The notes under the pieces were generated by a model. That model saw only the letters and a list, made by a program, of their open reading frames with translations, searched no databases and had not been told where the DNA came from. The position numbers were made by a program, and so were the translations under genes. Positions 57,219 to 64,000 of a stretch of 64,000 nt of DNA are shown one piece after another; the stretch's first letter is position 1, and each line of letters opens with the position of its first letter. This DNA comes from Absidia repens (Eukaryota; Mucoromycota; Mucoromycetes; Mucorales; Cunninghamellaceae), in NCBI GenBank assembly GCA_002105175.1, contig MCGE01000004.1, positions 124,001 to 188,000 of the forward strand. Reading direction: 5' to 3'.

Positions 57219-60030
57219 CTATTCGCTTTCAGAAGCCATCCGCAAGATATCGTACCCGAAGGCCAAACCTGGGAGAGTGTATTCTTGATACAGTTCCATG
57301 ACATTGAACGATAAGTTGTCAGATTTTAATAGTGATGGTAATGTTGATGATGTTGATTTTTCTGTTGAGTTCATAAAAGCTAAAGGTGATAATGCAGGCG
57401 GTACCAGATTGCCTTCCATAAACCGTACATTTCGAAGTTCAAGCAGTGATTCCGTCAACCTCCGCTGAGCGCGACTTTTCACAGCCTGGCTAGGACTTGC
57501 CGACAAAGTACACATGAGATCAGACACCCAAAGAAGTAAATCAGAAGTAACTAGAGTAATCATGGGATGCGAAGTGAGTTTCCGTCATCGTGTCCCCCCT
57601 AACTTTTTTTTGTTTTGTTTTTTTCTTAAAAAAAAAAAAAAGAAAAGAAAAAAAAGAGATATATCACTTACAAATACAAAATAGTTTATTTGATTCCAAT
57701 CGTTTCAATGCCAAAGTCAAAGATTCCACACATTCATAGGCATCATTGAGAGCACGTTCTTGAATAGCGCGTAACAGACCATAGTTTGTATCCTCAGAAA
57801 CGGTATATTGATTGGAAGGTTTCGTCAATGCAATATTGGCCTCTGCTTTGTGGATCACCGCGAGTAGAAAGACAATCAATTGCATCGGGTTTGGACATTT
57901 TTCAATCAAAGGACGGCATGCCACATCGGCTGGATCTTGTTCACAAAGTCGGAATTCCGGAGGAAGAGATTTCCACCAATCTTTGTATACTTGGTCAAAT
58001 CGCAGAATCAGTTCCAACGTTACCTTTGCTTTTTCTCCTAGTTGCATTCGATGCGTTTGTTCCTATAGATAGATATATGTATATAAAAATAAAAAGGAGG
58101 GGGAGGGTTAGTTAGTACAAAGTTTACATTTCATAAATCAAAAAAAAAGTGGTGGTCTATTCACCACCACATCTACTCACTTTCAGTTCCAATACGACAG
58201 GATGCGTCAACAGTTGAAGCGATTTGTTGTAAATGCCAATAAACGTATATGTCATTTCACATTCATCTTCCAGATAGAGTATAGGCCGTGAGCTTAGCAT
58301 ATCCCATGTTGCAGGATTGTGGTCCAAAAGTAAATCCAACACTTTTTGGGAGCAAATCGACATCACATAATGGCGGCGGAACATGGCAAGATTTCGGTCA
58401 GTGGTGACTGGCGTCAATTCGGGTAAGTACTTGGATTCTAAAGGTTTCGATGATATCGCTGTATGTATTGTTGAAGATTGACAATGATGATGTGTTGACG
58501 TCGTTGAATATTCTTCTGGTAGCGTTGGTGTTGGTGTTGGTGTTGATGGTAAGCTTGAAGAAGACGCGGAAGAATTAGAAGAGGAAGATGACGTTGCTGT
58601 GGCCGTGGACGCCATTGAATAGGGTGATGATGGATCTTTTATTGATGTTGCTGTGCCTGTTGTTGATTCATTGAACTGCGGTTGCTCCTTCTGGTGTGAT
58701 TCGTATTCTTGATAAAGGTCCTTTGCAATCATATATCCAATGGTGCACCATTTCCTTGCCTCTGTTATACGTAGCATAATTTGGTGGTATTGTGCCAAAA
58801 AGTTGATCGTCATCAAAGTTTCCAATCGCCTATCAGGGTCATCAAAAAAGTCCCCTAATGCATCTACCGCTCGATCGTAAAAATAGTCAGCCAAAATCCG
58901 TCGTTCATAATTGTTGTAAGTCAGATGTCGACAGGTGGATGCACACATACAGCAGCAGAAGGCCATGGTGATAGCATGTTTGGTAGGGTTTGGGCGGACA
59001 ACAGTTTCGTACTCAGCCATATAAGATGGTGCATGAATCATAGGCAAGCCAGGATTGTAGCAGGTAAAATAGTTGCGGACCAGTTCGTCAATACAGGATA
59101 TAGGAGGTTCTTTACCAGCTGCTGCCAAAAGGACCGCTGGATGATGTCGTTTCAACATAAAATGATACTTGTTCCACATACTAGCGTTGTTGGTAAGTAA
59201 CTTGTTCCATTGTCGATTGAGGGATCGTTTAGACACCACCCGGATGATCATGGGCATGAGACTTTTTGGTTGTATGGTTTCAAATAAAAAGGAGGTGTTG
59301 TTGAAAACGCCGGCAAATGGTGATAAATATTGTCGTAATGCATTGCCATAAGCAGTCAGTTCGTCAAAACTACGTATTGATGAATCCAGTCGAAGTTTGC
59401 CATCCACAAAAGACAGTTCCCATTCGTATTCTTTATCTTCATCCATTGGTGTGGTATAATGACTGTTGGCGGATTCGGTGGAAGAGAACGTGGACGTCTG
59501 TGCTGCAATGGGTGATAACTGAAGGGTCGACAATGGTGAATCAGAGCAATTGATGTATACAGAGAAGGGTGAATCCTGACTAGTTGCATATGGTGACGGC
59601 GATTCGAGCTGATTAAAAGGTGCCATGTTCGTTCCTTCAAGAGTTGAATTAGATTTGCTGTTCGTGTGCGCAAAACGTTCCTGTTGCAAGTATATTTCCA
59701 TATGCTGTAAAGATTCTTGAAGGCTAGCAACATTTTGTGTGAGTTTTTGTAATTCCAGGTTGCCATCAATTGATTCATCCCCTGCATCTCCAGTTCCATC
59801 ATCATAAATACATTCACGGTTGCTTTTGATACATCGATAACAGTCAGAAGTCTCTGAAGGGCGATCACATTTTCGTCGTTGTGTTTTGCAGCCTATGGTA
59901 AGAATCATATGAGTGAGTATTGACTGCCAGCAAGTGAATGTATATTATATGTATATATATATCTTAATGCATTACGTAGACAAGGTTTCAGCCGTTTGTT
60001 GAATGCTTTACTTGATGCACCAGAAGACAT
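57219..60030 (-). CDS. Zn2Cys6 (Gal4-type) fungal transcription factor
   Basis: Four exons on the minus strand, 60030-59976, 59892-58181, 58062-57672 and 57550-57219, give 829 aa. The binuclear cluster is split by the first intron, and splicing restores it: CLRC, then CKTQRRKC, then CYRC, then IKSNREC, six cysteines in the Cys-x2-Cys-x6-Cys pattern with a long loop, residues about 17-45. A coiled-coil-like stretch (LELQKLTQNVASLQESLQHM) follows and suggests dimerisation. The middle region carries the fungal-specific regulatory domain, for example NYFTCYNPGLPMIHAPSY, and a Ser/Thr/Pro-rich low-complexity insert follows (about 425-500). It is a nuclear DNA-binding regulator of unknown targets. 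The exon 4 acceptor (ATTACTCTAG) is chosen because the earlier AG would introduce a stop codon. Confidence 0.92.
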
Positions 60031-60507
60031 AAATTGATAGACAGGAATGGAATGTACAATAAATGAAAGAATTGCCAAGAGGGTCAAAAAAAAAAAATTG
60101 GCAAAAAAGGCGCTGGTATGTTATCTGGTCGGTGTTCGAATAATTCTGCTCTGAATCAAAAAACGATTTTAAAAAACGATTTTTTGTGATCAGAGCAACC
60201 GAAACTTCGGGCGAGCCAATAACGCCCATCAAACTCGCCTCTATCTTGCTGATCTCTGCCAATACAGTTTAAGTTTTTTTGTTTTTTTTTTATATCCCCC
60301 TCATCCAGGCAATAAATCAGGCTTTACCGCAGCAAAAAAAACCCCCAACCAACCAAACTCCATTCACATTTCACTCCTTTCCCAGATCCCCCTCCCTCTA
60401 TCGTGTCATAAAAATAGGTCAAATAATAAAACTATTCTTTATTAACTACAACCAATAAACTAGATCTATAAAATATCACTAAAACTACGATTCTAACCAC
60501 TAAAACA
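60031..60507. other. Promoter of Zn2Cys6 gene and 3' UTR of the EPG5-like gene
   Basis: On the minus strand this is upstream of the Zn2Cys6 ATG and downstream of the EPG5-like stop. AT-rich, with ACGATTTTTTAAAAACGATT-like inverted sequence near 60159-60183 and TTTATT at about 60436. No further gene seen. Confidence 0.45.
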
Positions 60508-63500
60508 TCAGCCACGATTCTGGTCAGAGTCCACCCAATAAAAGGAATCAAAGGCCGCCTTCATTCGTTCAGTGTCGATCAATTCGTACCATAGTCCGTC
60601 ACGTTTGATCCAAGGCTGGTGTGTTTCCCATTGATCTATTGTCGTAGGTTGAAAGCAAGCACGGAGTCTATCTGGGCAGTAATGCGCAGGTAATTGGTCC
60701 AAAAGATTGGCAGCGTTTCCATCAATATCCTTTAGTAAATCATCATTTCCAAGCCATAACCACATTGCATAATAGACTTCTCGTAGCTGTTCGTGATGTT
60801 GGCTCCTGGCTAATTGCTCTTTTCTTGACTGATCCTCATTCTTTGTTGTTGTTGACATTGAAGTCGATGATGATGCCAATGATGATCCTTGCTGACCATG
60901 GTAGGTTTGTAGACTTGCAATACGATCCCTAAGCTTGGCGAGTTGATCTTGTTTCTTGGCAAAAAATGCGGCACCATAAAACACGCAAGATTTGATCCCT
61001 TCTCCGGTTTCCAAAATAACATGCGCATAATAGAGGCAGAAGAAGAGCTGCAAAAGTAATGGTGTCACTGGATGATCCATGGACGCCACTAAGACGTGCT
61101 GAAGAATCCGATAAATGCAATAAAAATCCACAGGCTTTTTGCTTTGCGCCAAGAGAGCCCGGATGTCGTTGTCTTGAAGTTGGAGTAGACTAAGTGCGGC
61201 TGTCAGTGGAGGGGTTGCTATGGTCGATGTTGCTACAGGGGATGATACGATTGACGATATGGGTGTATGCACAATTGAAGCAGCAGGTGACGAGGATGAC
61301 GAGGATGATGATGTCGGTGATGGTGATGGTGAGGCGAATGATAAAAGAAGTTGCGTAAAGTTGTACCGATCCACTTTCTCGTTCGCGGTCTCCAAAAGCA
61401 ACACATCAAAAGCAAACCATAAAGAATTGGGTTCCACGCCAGGTGTTTTGAAGAAATTACTTGTTGTAAGTGAAAGCATTGACCATTCACCAGTGAGAAG
61501 AGTTGCATAAGTTGTGTCAGGCAGCATGTTCTTGATGTATTTGAGCGCTTTTCTCGGTTGTCCAACCAGGGGTATCAGCTTTGGTGATCCAGCAGATGCG
61601 GCTTTTGATGATGGGGACGGTGATCTGATTTGTTGTTGCCGATCCATTTCCTTTTCCAACATGCTAAGCACTAAAGGTTGTTGTTCCATACAATACGCAA
61701 AATAACAAATAGCATCCATGATTTTCACATATTGTTCGCTCCACATCCAGTCGTCTTTGCGGAACACCGTATATATCCACGAATAAAGCACAAGGTTGAG
61801 ATAGGAGAAACCATTCAAATCACTGACCAAATCAATATCGCGGCAATGCCAAACATGTGACCCAATAATCATACCAATACCATCAAGTGAGCTCATGCCC
61901 CAGATGCCGTTAAATCGTTGTTGATGCTGATTCGTTTTCCCGGACGCCCCCTTGTAGTTCCCCACCAGTGTTGAATTCAGATTAACGTATTCTTGAGCGG
62001 CCTGTTGTAACATTGGGTCCTTCTTGTGATCTACCATATTTCGTAAATAGTCCACCACACTATCATCACCAGTAAAAAAATCATCTCCATGAAGGTATAT
62101 AAAAGCTGGTACAATGACACCAAGTAAATGCATGGCAGCAGTGCATTTTCCACGTCGTAACACAAGGAGTAGTTTCATCCAACCATGTCCAGATTCAAAT
62201 CTTAAAAAATGGCGGCTTGTGGGTGAGAGAATAAATGCTACATACGTCAATAACGCACCGTGAGAGGCAACATTATCCGAAGGTTGATTAAGGCAGCCAC
62301 GTAAAAAATCCAAACTAATGCATTTGTCGACATCAGAAGCCCTTGAGGAGAGAGGAGCATGGTAAAGTTGCAGATGTTGTATGATGATCCAGCACCAGTC
62401 GAGGAAATGTTGATGTGATGTCGCATTGATGGCTACCGAAACCGACGACGGTGAAGGCGAAGACGATGATGATGCTTGCTTTGGCTGTGAAGGTGATGAT
62501 GATGATCCAAACAACAACGAGGCCGGTTTTTCAGTTGATTTCGATGTTGATGATAACGTAAAATCCACATCCGTCATGAGATTCTTGTCAAAGTCATGAA
62601 GTGATTGGTACTTTTGACAGGAGTCCAACACCAAGAAAGCCAGCTGTTCGTGAGTTCCATAAGATAAAAATGGTTGCTTGAATTTGCGGCGCCAGGGATG
62701 GGACAAATGCGGTGGGTCCGACGATGTCGTTGCGATAGTTGACATGTCTTGACGATAGCCAAAATTGAGATGCCCAATGACATATTGAGCAAATGTAACC
62801 CATGCTGATAATTCCGATTGTCGTAGTAGTTGATGTAGTAGCACCAGATCGTCCGTGAGAATTTCCCATTGATGAATTGGCAGTGATCGGAAGAGATACA
62901 AAGCCATTTTTTCCATACCAACAATATGATCGCAGGTCCATCGTAATAAGAGAGAGATCACAAAAGGATGCGCGGCGCAGATGGTACCAAAGTTGTCCCT
63001 CACGTCCTTGTAATAAACACCATCTAGGTCCGGATCAACGAAAGCGACCGTAAAGAGGGTATATGCAATGATAGCTACCAGTGACGCACCGAGTGAAGAC
63101 CTGGTTTTGTTTGAAGAAGACACCACATCCACACCAGAAGGAATCGACGTCACCAAATTTGTCAGACAGCCGATCATAAACACACCATGAGCAGGGAATT
63201 CCTTCAAACGGGCAATAAACGAGTCAAGAGCAGGGGGTGTTTTGACCGCGGATCGTAGACTGGAAGGTTCGCTATAATTCGTAATTTGGAGTAGCTTGAG
63301 TGTGATTTCCCAAAGGGCCGAGATTGAAGAAGCACGGAAAGGTAAAGAGGGAAGGAAATGCCAAATATTCGAATCGGAAGCAGCTAGGAGTCCATCGACA
63401 ATTCTTAAAATAAAATCATCCACATCAGATTGGCACTGCTGAGATCTAGCGTCACGTTTCGTCAATTCCGATGTCAAGGTGATCGATATTTGTGATATTT

Positions 63501-64000
63501 GCTGTGCTAGTCGTTTTACCAAATTGGTGTATTGTTTGGAGGAAGCAACATGAATACCGACTATCATCGTATCGATCAGGTTGTTGCTCACATCAAAAAA
63601 CTCAGTAGCGTGAGTGATAAGTACATCGTCTAACGGGTGAGCCTTTTGGAATACCGAATCCACAAACTGAGTACAAATACAAAGGACGTCGAATTGATCC
63701 AGACAGTTGATAAAGTCCTCTTCCAGCCACGGGGAGTCAGTTGTATTGGAGAGAATGCAGCGAAGAGCCAGAATGTATTCCTTCATAAATTCCATCATGT
63801 TGGCGTTGTTTGGTGTATATTGAATAAGAGATGTGCCCCATTCTGTTGCTTGTTTTGACTTGAATAGGTGAAGTAGGAGAAACTTGTGATCTACTAGAGA
63901 TGCATAGAGCAAGTAAACAGCACCGACATTGTGAATCCATATATGAATTTGGTCTGCTGACTGGTCCTCATTCTTTGTTGTGGAATTGTCGATTTCTTCT
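60508..64000 (-). CDS. Very large EPG5-like protein, C-terminal 1164 residues, 5' end beyond the window
   Basis: One long open frame runs on the minus strand from beyond 64000 to a TGA at 60508 without introns. The true start is outside the window; codons upstream of 63912 are open to the edge. The sequence is mainly helical repeat with no membrane segment. Blocks include HPFVISLLLRWTCDHIVGME, MALYLFRSLPIHQWE, NSLWFAFDVLLLETANEKVD, LFFCLYYAHVILETGEGIKS and, near the end, YYAMWLWLGNDDLL with LPAHYCPDRLRACF. These recall the end of EPG5, a tether that helps autophagosomes fuse with late endosomes or lysosomes. Ser/Pro-rich low-complexity inserts at about 62450-62560 and 61210-61330 are fungal additions. 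The identification rests on remembered motif patterns and is tentative. Confidence 0.55.
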   Translation of the reverse strand, partial: EEIDNSTTKNEDQSADQIHIWIHNVGAVYLLYASLVDHKFLLLHLFKSKQATEWGTSLIQYTPNNANMMEFMKEYILALRCILSNTTDSPWLEEDFINCLDQFDVLCICTQFVDSVFQKAHPLDDVLITHATEFFDVSNNLIDTMIVGIHVASSKQYTNLVKRLAQQISQISITLTSELTKRDARSQQCQSDVDDFILRIVDGLLAASDSNIWHFLPSLPFRASSISALWEITLKLLQITNYSEPSSLRSAVKTPPALDSFIARLKEFPAHGVFMIGCLTNLVTSIPSGVDVVSSSNKTRSSLGASLVAIIAYTLFTVAFVDPDLDGVYYKDVRDNFGTICAAHPFVISLLLRWTCDHIVGMEKMALYLFRSLPIHQWEILTDDLVLLHQLLRQSELSAWVTFAQYVIGHLNFGYRQDMSTIATTSSDPPHLSHPWRRKFKQPFLSYGTHEQLAFLVLDSCQKYQSLHDFDKNLMTDVDFTLSSTSKSTEKPASLLFGSSSSPSQPKQASSSSSPSPSSVSVAINATSHQHFLDWCWIIIQHLQLYHAPLSSRASDVDKCISLDFLRGCLNQPSDNVASHGALLTYVAFILSPTSRHFLRFESGHGWMKLLLVLRRGKCTAAMHLLGVIVPAFIYLHGDDFFTGDDSVVDYLRNMVDHKKDPMLQQAAQEYVNLNSTLVGNYKGASGKTNQHQQRFNGIWGMSSLDGIGMIIGSHVWHCRDIDLVSDLNGFSYLNLVLYSWIYTVFRKDDWMWSEQYVKIMDAICYFAYCMEQQPLVLSMLEKEMDRQQQIRSPSPSSKAASAGSPKLIPLVGQPRKALKYIKNMLPDTTYATLLTGEWSMLSLTTSNFFKTPGVEPNSLWFAFDVLLLETANEKVDRYNFTQLLLSFASPSPSPTSSSSSSSSPAASIVHTPISSIVSSPVATSTIATPPLTAALSLLQLQDNDIRALLAQSKKPVDFYCIYRILQHVLVASMDHPVTPLLLQLFFCLYYAHVILETGEGIKSCVFYGAAFFAKKQDQLAKLRDRIASLQTYHGQQGSSLASSSTSMSTTTKNEDQSRKEQLARSQHHEQLREVYYAMWLWLGNDDLLKDIDGNAANLLDQLPAHYCPDRLRACFQPTTIDQWETHQPWIKRDGLWYELIDTERMKAAFDSFYWVDSDQNRG

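Noticed and set aside
57564..57605. Earlier acceptor (AAGTTAG) for exon 4 of the Zn2Cys6 gene
   Set aside because: Using it introduces an in-frame TGA before the conserved sequence; the acceptor at 57551 keeps the frame open.
1..64000. CRISPR arrays, prokaryotic operons, or an integrated virus
   Set aside because: No regularly spaced repeats with unique spacers, no intron-free gene strings with ribosome-binding sites, and no viral hallmark proteins were seen.
1..64000. TACTGTA/TACAGTA as a recurrent regulatory motif
   Set aside because: It occurs many times in intergenic DNA, but about as often as expected for a 7-base AT-rich word in 64 kb on both strands.

Overview
This window is eukaryotic and almost certainly from a filamentous fungus of the Mucoromycota. 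That placement is an inference. The evidence is many short GT-AG introns (about 50-120 bp) with CTAAC/CTAAT branch points, AATAAA poly(A) signals, AT-rich intergenic DNA full of long A and T runs, and a gene set that mixes fungal hallmarks (Zn2Cys6 regulator, DUF3020 protein, acetate-transporter array, lactonase) with genes often missing from Ascomycete model yeasts (UBL3-like prenylated ubiquitin fold, Hep59/Tls1, an EPG5-like protein). I rebuilt spliced gene models by hand. All of them keep a continuous reading frame across the splice sites.

Layout. 1-292: 3' end of a mitochondrial carrier. 3.4-11.4 kb: three tandem GPR1/FUN34/YaaH acetate-transporter paralogues (+), each with the same 27-nt internal exon, separated by 2-3.5 kb of repeat-bearing DNA. 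16.8-18.0 kb: zinc-finger/DUF3020 protein. 19.2-32.3 kb: giant HECT E3 ligase of the HUWE1/Tom1 type (17 coding exons, 3939 aa). 34.8-35.4 kb (-): UBL3-like protein with a CAAX box. 36.5-37.5 kb: secreted protein with repeated Leu-Arg-Arg-Arg sites, a candidate kexin-processed precursor. 38.6-42.0 kb: Pumilio-family protein with a GC-AG intron. 42.6-43.9 kb: beta-propeller lactonase. 45.9-46.8 kb (-): YIP1/YIPF5. 47.3-48.6 kb (-): Hep59/Tls1-like factor, divergent from RVS161/Hob3 BAR protein (49.0-50.3 kb, +). 53.5-54.7 kb (-): Csm3/Swi3/TIPIN. 54.9-56.7 kb (-): unrecognised seven-helix membrane protein. 57.2-60.0 kb (-): Zn2Cys6 regulator. 60.5-64.0 kb (-): C-terminal part of a very large EPG5-like protein that runs off the window.

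The intergenic DNA is not empty. At least seven substantial copies and two fragments of one dispersed repeat family lie between the genes on both strands. Copies share a 5' block (CCGCCCACGTG-like), a pyrimidine tract, a nearly invariant core reading GATGCATGGGGAAACCCTTT, and one or two AATAAA signals, but no conserved reading frame. The family looks like Pol II-type transcription units or a non-autonomous mobile element, and it is the strongest candidate for something undescribed. A second repeated signal, GGCGGCRTTTGAA, lies upstream of several unrelated genes. No CRISPR array, rRNA or convincing tRNA was found.

The genes do not form one pathway. They are mostly housekeeping: ubiquitin transfer (TOM1, UBL3), ER-Golgi and endocytic traffic (YIP1, RVS161), autophagy (EPG5-like, tentative), replication-fork stability (TIPIN), splicing and telomeres (Hep59), and mRNA control (PUF). 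The acetate-transporter array is the accessory, expanding part.
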